From positions 18,780,699 to 18,844,698 of the forward strand of contig NC_044922.1 in assembly GCF_003576645.1 (NCBI RefSeq): DNA of 64,000 bases, in the 5' to 3' direction. Below the pieces are notes generated by a model. It made no database searches. It had not been told where the DNA came from and was given only the letters and a program-made list of their open reading frames with translations. The DNA comes from Ipomoea triloba (lineage: Eukaryota; Streptophyta; Magnoliopsida; Solanales; Convolvulaceae). Numbering within the stretch: position 1 is the first letter of the stretch; every line of letters starts with the position of its first letter. The translations under genes and the position numbers were made by a program. Shown here in pieces: positions 1 through 10,824 of the stretch.

Positions 1-1035
1 ACAGCTTATAATATGTTGGTTAATATCTCTACTATATTGTAAAGGTTTTGCTGCTATATGTTCTAAAGCTTCCATTTTCTAGCAAATATAATACTTATAT
101 TGTTCATATAATATTTTTAAATATGCTTCTATAGTATTAATATCATTTATACAATCATTTATTTCTATTATTATAAAGAACCAATCTTGTGACTCTTTAT
201 TAGTGTTTTCTAATATTTCTTGCCAAGCTTTTAATTTTCTTCTCCTATTTTTTAATACTGTTTTCTGTTTTTTAATTTCTCGAAAAATATACATAATTTC
301 CTATCTCTTTAAGGCTCTGATACCAATTTCGAGGCGGGAGGCTAGTTAGAATTTGTAGGAGTATAAGGAATTTCTTTTTATGGATTATGTAAATAAATTA
401 GTTAATATCCTATACTTCATGGTTTCTAACCTTGTAATTTGTATTTCAATAACTTCTATTTGTTGAGAGAATTGATTTATTTGTTCAGTTTCTTCTCTTA
501 GATTTGCTTCTATCTTTGTAATGTCTGTGTTAGTCTCTTTTATTTCTTGGGAAAAATTATGGATTATTTTGTAATATTTTTCTTGATTCTTGTTGTGTAT
601 TTCCTTAAGAATTTCATGAGTCCTTTTTATTTCTACTAAGGCTTCTTTATTAATTTTTATTGCTCTATCAAGTGTTTTAATAAGTTTTCCTGCTCTAAAT
701 TTACTACTCATGATTTTAGTCTGGGTATTCTAAATTCTTGAATCTTGCTGTAATACGTGTTAATACTGCTCTTCTTTGTTCTGCTGCTAGTTTTTCAAGT
801 TCTACTATCTTTTTATCTAGTTTGTTTAAATTATTTATTGTTTGTTTACATTTATTATAATGATAGTATTTTCCTGTCTTATTTTCACAAAATATATATT
901 TAGTTCTATGGTAATTACCTACTTGATACCAATCTCTTTTCTCCTACTCTAATTTATTTTTATTATTAATAATTTGATTCCATTCTTTAGTAAAATTATT
1001 AGGACTATTACTAGGAATCTATACGTCTTCTACTA
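1..1035 (-). mobile_element. Retroelement remnant with tRNA-Met-type primer site and short coiled-coil reading frames
   Basis: Read on the minus strand, this block carries three short AT-rich reading frames. One lies at about 1020-720 and has an internal stop, one at 711-385 (108 aa), and one at 294-79 (71 aa). The second starts within a few bases of the end of the first. All are rich in K, E, N and I and look like coiled coils. Between the second and third, at 313-326, is a match to the initiator-Met primer-binding site of plant reverse-transcribing elements. This suggests the coding piece of an LTR element or an integrated pararetrovirus. No protease, reverse transcriptase or LTR is visible on this strand, so I cannot choose between them. 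The block ends abruptly where the copia fragment begins. Confidence 0.35.
313..326 (-). other. Primer-binding-site-like sequence (initiator tRNA-Met)
   Basis: On the minus strand this reads TTGGTATCAGAGCC, which contains the 12-base core TGGTATCAGAGC complementary to the 3' end of plant initiator tRNA-Met. That core is used by Ty1/copia elements and by caulimovirids. A reading frame starts about 20 bases downstream on the minus strand. Confidence 0.5.
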
Positions 1036-1345
1036 TCGATTGCATGTGCACTCCAAATCAAACTATATCACATGGACGTCAAAACAGCATTTCTGAACGT
1101 ATACCTAAATGAAGACTTTTATGTAGCTCAACCCAAAAGATTTGAAGATCCAACTCATCCTGACTACGCATACAAGCTTGACGAAGCACTATACGGACTT
1201 AAACAGGCCCCAAGGGTATGGTATGAAAGGTTGTCTCAATATCTACTCCAACATGACTACAAGAGAGGGGGAGTAAACAAAACATTATTTATCAAAAGGT
1301 CAGATCAACCATTTGGAGGATCGTGTTTCTTATCAAGTTGCAAGG
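1036..1345 (+). pseudogene. Ty1/copia reverse transcriptase fragment
   Basis: The translation contains the copia RT signatures MDVKTAFLN and YGLKQAPRVWYERL, with the usual QPKRFEDP between them. The first acidic residue of the RT site is in MDVK. The catalytic YVDD box is missing because the frame leaves RT homology at about 1315 and stops at 1350, so the element is deleted inside RT and cannot be active. The first clear RT residues start near 1036 without any integrase or gag before them. It belongs with the 3' region and LTR that follow. Confidence 0.85.
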
Positions 1346-2400
1346 GATGAAGACCCTACACAGGGTGATGGTGGTACTCCGTCAGGCTCCCCGGTCCACT
1401 AGATTGATGATCACTTTGGCAAATTTTTGTGTCAAAAAAAAAAGGGGGAGATGAATAAAGTTAGGGGGAGCAGCTCTCTTGGGTGTTTTGGCTGCTTATT
1501 TGGTCAGCTCATTATGTTCTGGTTGACTTGAATTTGCCTTATTTGCCTTTAAGTGACTTATGTGTTTTTATATGTGTCTCTATGGCTATATGACTTCTTA
1601 TGTGAAAATATGTTATGTGCTATGTGATGTTATGTGCTATGTGATGTTATGTGTTTTCAACCAGTCCATGATGAGTTAAGGTTTTGGGTTGTGGTTCTGA
1701 GAAAAAGCTTCTGCAGTGGTTTTCATTTGGATGTCTCTTTATCAGATTGATGGTTGGTTATATCAAGTTTGGCTGATACAGTCCCTTATAGTGTCAAACA
1801 GGGTACAACTCTCTTTGGTTGTGACTACAAATCTTCTGGGCACTCCGTCAGCTTCCAGTCCTAACTCTAGATGATCACCTTTGGCAATTCCTTTGTCAAA
1901 AAGGGGGAGTAAATATTAAGGGGGAGCTAAGGGGGAGCTGTTTCTGGTATGGTGTTTTTGGAATTCTTTGAAATATTTTTTGATTATGTATGGTATGGTT
2001 GATGGATATCTGGTTTTGGTACGTACTTGGATTTTTCTGTCTATTATATTGGACTCAATCTCAGAGTGGATTATCTTTGAAGTATGAAATATATGAGTTA
2101 AATGGGTATATCTGAATCAGTTGATGTGACCGTCAGAATCTTTTTGAGTATCTACTATCAGTTTTTGGTATGGTCTGTCTGATCCTGGTTGAATTGAGTA
2201 TAATATCTCTTGAAGATCTTTGGAAGCCTATGTCAGGTACATCTAATACGTTATGACTTTCTAGTTTTGCTTCATAGGCTATTCATTGTAAATAAATATA
2301 CTTGAAGGCCTATTTTAATGAAATTTGGTTACATATTACTTTGCCTCAAAAGTATATTTGTAGTTCAGGTTTTTGACAAATAATTGCCAAAGGGGGAGAT
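1346..2400 (+). mobile_element. 3' non-coding region of the truncated copia element, with repeated polypurine tracts
   Basis: No reading frame is supported. The stretch carries several A-rich tracts ending in GGGGGAG (about 1430-1450, 1900-1935 and 2388-2399). Two of them are preceded by related text containing GATGATCAC and TTTGGCAA, so a roughly 460-bp unit seems partly duplicated. The last tract touches the LTR at 2401, as a plus-strand polypurine primer should. Long PPT-rich 3' spacers are typical of the SIRE/Maximus group of Ty1/copia. Confidence 0.65.
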
Positions 2401-3173
2401 TGTAAGTGTACAAATGATACACATTTTGGACCACCTTTAATTGGCTTAATTATTAGTCAAAAACATAGGTTATTTTATTAGGTGGTTTTGTTAGTTTGCT
2501 GGAACAGTTCTGGAGCAGAGCCAGCGAGCAGTCCAGTGGACGGGATTTATTCAAATCAGAATTCAGTCATCATGATCCTCATTTTACTCAGATCTAAACT
2601 TATGGCTGATCCTTATTTGGAGTGGTTTTCAGCTGCAAATATTAAGGGATGATTGGTTAATGGTTTGGCTATAAATATAGCTCTATCACATGGGATTCTA
2701 ACACGCCAATTACTATTCAAAATCCCACTTCCATTATTCTTTCAAATCAGGTTCTATAAGAGGATTTCATGCTGGTGTTTCTACAGTTCTTCTCGTGTTC
2801 TTATTCTGGTAGCTTGAAGATTCAGCCGTGTTGGTGAATCGTGATGTATTGCACAGTGTCAGCTCCAAGATGAAGAAGGCTTAGCTAGGAGTATTTTTTT
2901 GTAACCATTAGTGTAGGATGGTTGTTGTTAGACTCCTTGTAACCCTTGTGATCATCTAGTGGATTGGACTGACGTGAAGTGCCCCGCAGACGTAGGAGTG
3001 GAGCTCCGAACTGCGTGATCAATTCTGGTGTCTGGTTCCATTTTTATCGCTTTATTTTCTTGTTGTTTATTTATCTGTTTTTATAGTTTAATTCTTTCAG
3101 ATAAATATTTCTTTTAAAATAAAGTTGGAACTTTTAGCTAAATTATACATTCAAGACCCACAATACAATTTCA
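2401..3173 (+). mobile_element. 3' LTR of the truncated copia element
   Basis: It begins TGTAAGTG directly after the polypurine tract and ends ACAATACAATTTCA. The same sequence with small changes forms the solo LTR at 18757-19528, which fixes both ends. About 773 bp long. The 5' LTR is not in the window, so a target duplication cannot be tested. Confidence 0.85.
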
Positions 3174-3510
3174 ATTGTGCTGTATAACCTAGCTACCATT
3201 GACAAATGTTATCCTGCATATCACATCGAGAGTGATTCCAGCAAATCTCGCTCATTCGTTTAACATATCTTATCAGTTTGCATGATCATCAGATCCTAGC
3301 CTTGTCACAGTGTAACAGACCTGAACTCTACTCGGATCTTGTTCACGTAAAAACTGTAGATTGATCTCAACGGTGGTAAAGTGTACTGATCAATACTACA
3401 AAGTGCAATGATCAATAAACAAAGTGTATCCAGTAATATGTGAAGTGCATTACAATCAAACAATTTGTTTCTATTCTTTTTATATTTATCTCCCCATTTA
3501 TTTCTATTCT
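3174..3510. other. Intergenic spacer between copia LTR and TNL gene A
   Basis: AT-rich spacer, presumably holding the 3' UTR of gene A (minus strand). I see no conserved element. A minus-strand frame at 3305-3580 overlaps the end of gene A in another frame and has no support. Confidence 0.5.
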
Positions 3511-6500
3511 TTAAAGAAAATAAAAATCCCAATTTGTTTTTATCTGCAGACTCTCTGGAATAATGCTCCTCCTCTTCCAACCATAATTCTGCTCTTCTTC
3601 TTCTTCTACACCACTTGTTGAAGAATCACTTTCTTGTATTTGATCAATTTGTAAGAAGCCTCTTGTGGAGGGAAAGAAACGTACTTCTCCATCTTCGTTT
3701 CTATGTATATCGAATAAACAAAGCTGCATCTTCTCCATCTCCAGAAGATGGAAATGAGCATAAACCTCCAATACTTCTCCAATCCCCCTTGTTCCCACCT
3801 CAAATTCAATTTCCTCATACAATTTAAACTTAATATATTCCAGAGGTTCCTTTACGATCCAAGCACTAGTGGTTTTGCTTCTCACACTAACCCCAACTCC
3901 ATCAAACTTCTCATTCCCATCAAAACCACCACTATTAATGATTTTAATGGGTTTATGCCCCAAAAGTCTTGGAACATAGCAATATACTTCATTTCCAAAA
4001 ACTTCAAGCCGAATCTGGACAGTATTACCTTCAGAACGTGCCTACATTATTATTATTATTGTTATTATTATTACTATTATATAACCAAATCAGACAAAGA
4101 TGAGGAAGGGGAACATAACTTAACTAACCTGGAACCAATTTTCAACCGAAGGAATCCTCAAACCGCTGCAATTTGTTATATCAACAGATTCAAGACTCTC
4201 CCATCTTGGAAGCTCAACCAAACTTTTGCAATTGGGAATACGCAACCCTTTCAGTCTTTTCAAGTTTTCTATTTTTTCCAATGACACACAATTTTCTGCA
4301 AAGAGATGCTCCAAACTAAGAGGAAGTTGTAGCAATTCTCTTAGATTTTGCCACTCATTCAATATGAGACGTTCCAAATTAGAAAGATGAGAAAGGGTGA
4401 AGGGTAGGCTTTGAAGATGATAGCCACACAGCGATAAATCTAAATATTCCAATGAGGTCAAACTTCCAAGAGCCATTTGTAGGCATTCTTGCAAATAGTT
4501 ATAAGGGATAGTCAGAGCTTTGTGTTGTAGAATCACAAGCTCTCCTAAGGATTCAACACTCTCTAAGCCTGAAAGCTTAACCAAACTTTTGCAGCCCACA
4601 ATATACAAAGATTTAAGTCTTCTTAAGTTGGATATATCTGCTATTTCTTCTAATGACTCACAATCATATGCACTAAGATCCGCCAAACTAGGTGGAAGTT
4701 TTAAAAGTGCTCTAAGATTTCGCAAATTCTGGAGGAATAGGCTTCTCAAATTGGGGAGATGACAAAGGTCCAACGATAAGCTTTCAAGATACCAAATTCC
4801 TGATAATCGTAAATATGTCAATGAGGTCAAACTCCCAAGAGCAACGGGAAGATTTACTTGCTGCTGCGATTTGTTGAATCTCACAATCAGAGTTTCCAAT
4901 GAGCATAAATTCGCAGCTGAAGATGGAAAAAAATCAACAGATATTGAACCCATGGGCTCTCCCACTTCTAAGTCCTTTAGATTTCTCAAACATCCCAAAG
5001 AAATGGGTAAATGTGAGATACGAGTTCCACTAGCATTTAAACTTCTTAGTTGCTCTAATTTTCCAATGTCAATTGGAAGCTCCATCAAATTCTTGCAACC
5101 ATCTAATCTTAAATGCTCAAGTGATTTTAACTTGCAAATGCTACCTGGAAGCACGTTTAATTTCTTGCATTCCCCCAAATTTAACCGAACAAGCCTCTCC
5201 AAACTTCCAATTGATGGGTGCACATTCGCCAAATTTGAACAAGCTCCCAAGGATATTTCTACAAGACTTTGTGCCCCAGTAAAGTCTGGTGTACTCTTAA
5301 GTTTTTTACAATGATTGAGATTTAACGTCCTCAAGCTTTCAAAATGCTGTTAAAATAAAATAGAGAGGTTTTAATGTATTTCTATTTTTGAGTCAAAGTT
5401 CTTAGCAAATATGAAATGTTAAAATAATTTAGTATTAGACATACTAACCTTCATATTGGGTTGAAATTCTTTGATATTGCTATGCCTCAAGTCTAACTCA
5501 ACAAGTTTCGCACAATGAAAATCCGATTGTATGTGACTCAAAGAGCAATTACACAACCTTAAAAGCCTAAGCTCATTGGATAAATATTTAAAAGATCCTC
5601 TAAGAAGCACACCATCTAATATGAGTATTCGCAAATTTACCATCCTTGTGAATACTTCCATACTCAAAGGCACATTCTTAAACATGTTAGAGTTTACGAT
5701 CATCCCTTCAATTGCTTCTGTGCCCTAAAAAAGTGTTCGATGTAGCGATATGTTAGATATTGTAAAATCTTTCATATTTTTAATAAAACTAATTATTACA
5801 AGCAAATGAACTAGATTAATAACTCAAGTACAAAGGGAATGTTTTACCTTATTGCCTTGTAGAACATCAAAAACAACATTTGGGTCCACCAATCTACTTC
5901 GTTTGCCAGGATTTCTTGGAGATTCCTTTCGAACAATTTCTCTTCCCATATCTTGTACTAAAACATGCATCTCAAGCTTTTGAAATACATCTATTGTTAA
6001 CAAACATCTTTCTGTCAAACTTCTTATTCCACTTTCAGTATGAAACTTACAAGCTTCCAATATCATAGCAATGTTTTTTTTGTCATGCCCAACAAAAAAA
6101 CAAGCAATATCAAGAAAGATGTTTTTAGTATCATCATCAAGGGCATCATAGCTTATTTCAAGAATTGTTTGAATATCTTTATGAGGATTCCTTTTTAATT
6201 TCTCAATATCTTCAATCCACTCTTGCACTGATGATCTTCCACGCAAATGAGAGCCTATAACGGTAAGCGCTAATGGAAGTCCCCCAGTATAACTTGCTAT
6301 CGTTTTGGATACTTCAGTATACTCCTCTGATGCTATAGGAACACCAAAAGCATGCCAACTTAAGAGTCGCAAAGAATCATCATTGCTTAATGTTTTAACT
6401 TTGTACTTCTCTTGTGTTCCAAGCTCATTCAACAATTGAAAATCTCTAGTTGTTATTATAATTGTACTACCTGAACCAAACCAATTTCGTTGGCCTGCTA

Positions 6501-8603
6501 ATGAGTCTAATTGACTTGAGTGGTCTATGTCATCAAGAACAATAAGAACCCTTTTGGATTGCAGCCTTGCTTTTATCAAACTTATTCCTTCATCAACATT
6601 ATCAATTTCAAAGTTCTTTCGCTTGAGTATTTTGTGAAGAAGTTTCTCTTGTAAACCAACTAATCCATTGTGTCCCTTATTATAAACTTCTTGTCTAATA
6701 TTTGCAACAAAGCAACTACCTTCAAACCCTTGAAAGCTCATGATCAAGTGATTGTATATGGCTTTAGCAAGGGTGGATTTCCCGACACCACCCATGCCAA
6801 CAATTCCCATCATCCGAACACCATCGTCATTTGTTTGGATTTGTAATAAATGAAGTACATCTTCAACAAGAGAATCAATTCCGACGGGATGCTTTGCAAC
6901 ATTCATGGGCATAAAATTCAACAACCGTAGCACTTCTTCAGTAATTACCTCAATGAACTTTGACTCATACCTAATCAGATTTAAATTTATTGCATTAATC
7001 TGTCTAAATATTGATTTTAAAAACAAAAACAAAAAAAGAAGGCAAAAAACACAATTTTTTTTGAATACTGCTGACTCTATTACAATGCAGTATCTGTTCA
7101 TAACTACTTTCTCAACCTATTGAAGCACAAGAATCAGTATTGCCTCCACTGAGGCTCAAACCCACCACCTCCCGTATAAAGGGAAGGGAACCAAGCAATA
7201 ACCCCTCACGTGCGAAATTATAGAAGATCCCCATCAAACAATTCCATCGAATTGAGTATGATTGTATGTGTGATAGCATCTACTATACCAGGAATATCAA
7301 TGAACCCGATTATTGCAATTGCTCAGGATACCCTTTTTTAGCTTCTAGGGTCTAGTTCTTAGTTCAAAATCCCTCTTACTAACTGGAATCAAAGATTCGT
7401 AGATCTGTTCCGCCCAAAATGGGCTAGGGTTATGAACTTATAATCTGATGATCGAGTCGATTCCATGATTATAAGTTCATTCCATACCCCCACCACCTCC
7501 CGTATAAAGGGAAGGGTTTGATGCCACTGGACCACAAGAGAAGGCAAAAAACACAATTAAGAAACCAAATTGAAAACACGAGAGTAGACATTAACTAAAA
7601 CACTATTCTACCAATTAATAATCCATCGCAATAATAATTTAAAAATATGATCTTTCTTGACTAAAAGGTTAAGCCCATAGTTGAATTCACAACAAGTAGA
7701 CCATCATTTATATTTATTGCTGGATAATATGATGATTTCTTTCTCTGTTGGCTAGAAATCATTATAGAACCTTTCAAGAGATCCTTTATATTTAGTTCGC
7801 ATGAGAATGTGATTTCCTATCTTGACTTAAATTTGTATTCTCCTTTTATCTTGGTTTTTGGTTTTTTTATTCTTTAAGTTTGACCGGGATTGAAATTTAT
7901 ATTTTTATTTGTCAATAATTTAAGACAACAAAATGTGTCAACAATTACTACTTTTAAAAATTAATTAAAAAGCATAGTTAGAAGATGCAGATCGATTTTC
8001 TCTTTCAATTATTTTAAAAATTCTTTAAAAAAATTACCATAAATATGAATTTACTATATGAGTAATTGTGTCAAGCAAATATCAACAAATAAAAGGAAAT
8101 CAAAAGAGTTAGGATTACCCATTTGACATGGTTTGCAAATTCCATCCTGACAAATTAGCAGCTGCAGTGAGTGCATCTTTCCACCCATTAACTTTTTCAT
8201 CTCCAAATCGTTGTCTATGTAGAGCCAATGCATCACCATAAGTGCCTGTTTGTTTGCGAACCTCTGAAGGATCAACATGGTAAAATATGGGATAAACAAT
8301 CTGATTCAACTTTTGTTTACATTCCATGATCTTCACAAGCTCATCTAGACACCATCGGGATCCAGCATAGTCTTTGGAGAATACGATGATGGATATTCTA
8401 GACTCCTCTATAGCCCTAGACAGCTCAACAGAAATATGCTCGCCTCTCCGGATCGATTCATCATCCCGAAAGGTGTTAACTCCAGCCCGCTTCAAATCTG
8501 CATAGAGATGATCGGAAAATGATCCTCGTGTTTCACCCCTAAAACTCAAGAAAACATCATACGTCATTCGAGCATACGTTGAAGAAGATGATGATGATGC
8601 CAT
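3511..8603 (-). CDS. TNL gene A: TIR-NBS-LRR immune receptor
   Basis: Five exons join to 1210 aa: 8603-8119, 6970-5848, 5724-5449, 5346-4129 and 4041-3511, all GT-AG. The TIR domain (about residues 13-150) has DVFLSFRGE and the catalytic glutamate in CLDELV. The NBS has P-loop GMGGVGKST (about 220-228), kinase-2 [19 protein letters not shown] and GLPLAL. Two LRR exons cover about 537-1034, and a C-terminal beta-rich domain of the post-LRR/C-JID type ends the protein. TNLs sense effectors and signal through TIR NADase activity with EDS1 partners (known for the family). The odd point is the MHD motif, which reads MHV at residues 496-498. It is the 5' member (in plus coordinates) of the cluster. 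A canonical TATA box is not evident upstream, unlike genes B and C. The reading frame is intact. Confidence 0.9.
7057..7538 (-). mobile_element. SINE in TNL-A intron 1, split by plastid DNA, with 20-bp target duplication
   Basis: On the minus strand this is a tRNA-derived SINE. It has an A-box-like start (GTGGTCCAGTGGCA), a B-box-like GGTTTGAGCC, a GTTGAGAAAGTAG core and an A-run tail. The flanks at 7037-7056 and 7539-7558 are an identical 20-bp direct repeat (AGAAGGCAAAAAACACAATT), the mark of L1-type retroposition. Without the 300-bp plastid insert and the 28-bp repeat made by it, the SINE is about 154 bp. Confidence 0.85.
7189..7488 (+). other. NUPT: plastid ndhB 3' end plus ndhB-rps7 spacer
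   Basis: The first part translates as the C-terminus of plastid NdhB ([29 protein letters not shown]) and stops at 7339-7341. The remainder matches what I recall of the ndhB-rps7 spacer. A short deletion lies just before NNSIEL. The segment is bounded by a 28-bp direct repeat, 7161-7188 and 7489-7516, which is SINE sequence, so plastid DNA was inserted into the SINE with duplication of its target. It is not a functional gene. Confidence 0.88.
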
Positions 8604-8760
8604 ACTCGATCGAAATCTGAGTATACTATCTTTCTGGATTTTCTAGCAGCTTGCCTTTGGAACTAAAGATTTATGTTAAAGAGCTTTGAAAACGCGTGTA
8701 GCATATCAGCAGCGATGACTTAGACATTTCAAAGTCAGGATAGGAAAATACCATATTCCC
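8604..8760 (-). promoter_or_regulatory. 5' flank of TNL gene A, a conserved cluster promoter block
   Basis: The block containing GAGTATACTATCTTTC, the TTTTCTAGCAGCTT segment and GACTTAGAC is shared with 10296-10460. Parts recur upstream of genes B and C. It likely holds the 5' UTR and proximal promoter. The position of the TATA box seen in genes B and C reads ACATAAAT here, so its function is unsure. Confidence 0.5.
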
Positions 8761-8922
8761 ACGCGTTATCTTAGGATACAAGTTCTCAATTTGAATGTCT
8801 CTATAATAAATTAAATTAAATTGTACTCAAAAATAATAATAAATTAAATTAAAAAATTTTTTTTGTGATATAACATACCGTATGTTATTACTGGTAAAAT
8901 AAGTTAAAAATTTATGTGTCAA

Positions 8923-9030
8923 TGACCTTGTGATCCAGTGGCATCAAACCCTTTCTTTTATACGGGAGGTGGTGGGTTCGAGCCTCAGTGGAGACTTTTG
9001 TGTTTCAATAGGTTGAGAAAGTAGTTAGTC
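8923..9030 (+). mobile_element. SINE copy (3'-truncated)
   Basis: It has the A-box CCTTGTGATCCAGTGGCA, the B-box GGTTCGAGCC and the GTTGAGAAAGTAG core of the same family, but lacks the 3' end and A-run. Confidence 0.7.
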
Positions 9031-9540
9031 GAGTCAATATTTATACACACAAATGTGATACTAATCAAGAATATAAATTTTTGTTACTTATAAATGTAAT
9101 ACTTTTAAGGGAAATATAATACTTTTACATTTCGATTAAAAAGTACTACATTTTTCCTCAAAATTATTATATTTTCCCTTATAAATAAGGGACACTTACC
9201 AACGTTACTTATTATGGAAAATGTAATACTTTTGAGAGAAAATATAATACTTTTACATCAAAATACAAAAATATTACATTTTTCCTCAAAAATATTACAT
9301 TTTCCCTTATAATTAACAAACATTTTATTTCTAATCAGTATTACATTTGACCATATAAGTATGACATTTGCATGTTGATTCGACCTGGCCTGACCCATCC
9401 CCGTCTCACGAATAAGGATCTGTGAGACGGTCTCACACAAGTGTGATATACCACTTTATTTAACATTATTCGCATGAAATTGTAATTCATTTCCCACCTA
9501 ATTTCTTTCTTCTACGAACAATAAAATTGTTCGCCAACAC

Positions 9541-9674
9541 AAAAAACCCTATTAGATTGTAGTATCTGTTCATACATATTTTCTCAACCTGGGCCAGTAT
9601 CGCCTCTGATCTACCCTCGATCTCATGACCTCCCATATAAGAGAGCCCCTGCATGCCATTTGAGCACAAGGTGC
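9541..9674 (-). mobile_element. Diverged SINE copy
   Basis: The reverse complement starts CACCTTGTGCTCAAATGGCA and keeps GGTTGAGAAAATA, the AACAGATACTACA segment and an A-run. The B-box is mutated. Confidence 0.55.
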
Positions 9675-10295
9675 TTGCATGGCATATGTTACATGATTTA
9701 GTTTTCAAAAAAATAAAAAATAATTACAGGCTTTAGATTTACCGTGATTCTTCTTATCTTCTATATATGAAACTGTCTCATAAATTTTTAACTGCAAAAT
9801 AAGTTAGATTAATATAAAAATGTAATATTTATGTTGGAAAAAATAATAGTATTTAGAAATAAATTAAGTGTTATTTATAAGAGAAAGTGTAATATTTTTT
9901 GAAGAATAATATAGTAACATTTTAAAATCCAAATGTAATATTTATGGGTGGAATAGTTATTTATTAGAAAAAGTGTAATACTAATTATTAATATATTATA
10001 TGAGCAAAAACCCAGTACTTATGTTAGAAAACATAATAGTATTTAGAAATAAATTATTTGTTATTTATAAGAGAAAGTGTAATGTTTTTGAAGAATAATG
10101 TAACATTTTAATTTAAATGTAATATTTATGGGTGGAATAGTTACTTATTAGAAAAAGTGTAATACTAATCATGAATTGATTATATGAGAGAAAATGTAAT
10201 ATTTATGATAAAAATGTGATACTTTTGATTAAAATGTAATATTTTTAAATCAAAATTAAATATTATGGATCGAAGAATTACTTATGAAAAAATTG

Positions 10296-10460
10296 AGTAT
10301 ACTCTGTATGGATTTTCTAGCAGCTTGGCTTACGAGTTATTAACTAAAGATTTCGATTAAGAGGTTTGAAAATTGAAATGCATGCGTGTATCAGATATTC
10401 AGATATGCAGTGAAGCCCGTGAAGACTTAGACTATTCAAAGTCAAGATAGCAAAATTAAT
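10296..10460 (-). pseudogene. Orphan copy of the TNL promoter / 5' UTR block
   Basis: The segments GAGTATACT, TGGATTTTCTAGCAGCTT, ACTAAAGATTT and GACTTAGACTATTCAAAGTCA match the 5' flank of gene A (8618-8755) in order and spacing, but no TIR exon follows on its 3' (lower coordinate) side. It is either a duplicated flank of gene A or the last trace of a deleted TNL gene between A and B. Confidence 0.65.
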
Positions 10461-10480
10461 TAATCAAATGCAATGACATC

Positions 10481-10695
10481 AAAGATCGTATGATCAAGTG
10501 GCATAGTTGTGGCCCTTCCAAATGAGAGGTCATAGGTTCAAACATTTAATAACGTAACACTTCTAGTTTATGGGCTGGGGTTCATGAAAACGGAGGAATC
10601 CATTCCCTTGTTGTGGATGGAAAGCTTTGTTTGTGCTTCAGTAGGTTGAGAAAGTAGTTTATGAACAGAATCAGTAGTACTAAAAAAAAAAAAAA
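10481..10695 (+). mobile_element. SINE copy with an unusual internal segment
   Basis: The 5' part (ATCAAGTGGCA, GGTTCAAACA) and the 3' part (GTGCTTCAGTAGGTTGAGAAAGTAG, CAGTAGTAC, A13 run) belong to the family. About 80 bp in the middle are foreign and include text resembling TNL exon 5 (GTGGATGGAAAG, also at 10943-10954). Confidence 0.6.
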
Positions 10696-10824
10696 GTACA
10701 ATATCATCCATATGCATGCAAATTAAAGAATATAATGGAACCCTAAACCAACAAATTAAAATAATATAACACAAAAGAGTCACTACTACTAGCTTGTTGA
10801 AGAATCACTCACTTGTATTGCCAT

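Larger units (their letters stand above)
8761..10295. repeat. Repeat-rich spacer between gene A and the stray promoter copy
   Basis: No gene is seen. It holds a SINE fragment (8923-9030, +), AT-rich inverted repeats of the form ATTACATTTT / AAAATGTAAT (about 9100-9330), a palindrome-like GTGAGACGGTCTCAC motif common at ends of plant MITEs (about 9395-9455), a diverged SINE (9541-9674, -), and a tandem duplication of about 190 bp (9820-10002 and 10012-10190) sharing GTATTTAGAAATAAATTA and GGGTGGAATAGTTA. Confidence 0.6.

Noticed and set aside
3305..3580. Alternative 3' exon for TNL gene A
   Set aside because: It overlaps the real last exon in a different frame, without a splice acceptor in the right phase.
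4871..5314. Plus-strand frames opposite TNL LRR exons
   Set aside because: They are antisense shadows of the LRR coding sequence with no domain of their own.
7189..7341. ndhB as a functional gene piece in the nucleus
   Set aside because: Only the last codons are present, with a small deletion and no start, inside an intron of another gene.
10584..10625. Third C-terminal exon copy of TNL gene B
   Set aside because: Only about 30 bp of similarity inside a SINE. Too short to call an exon.
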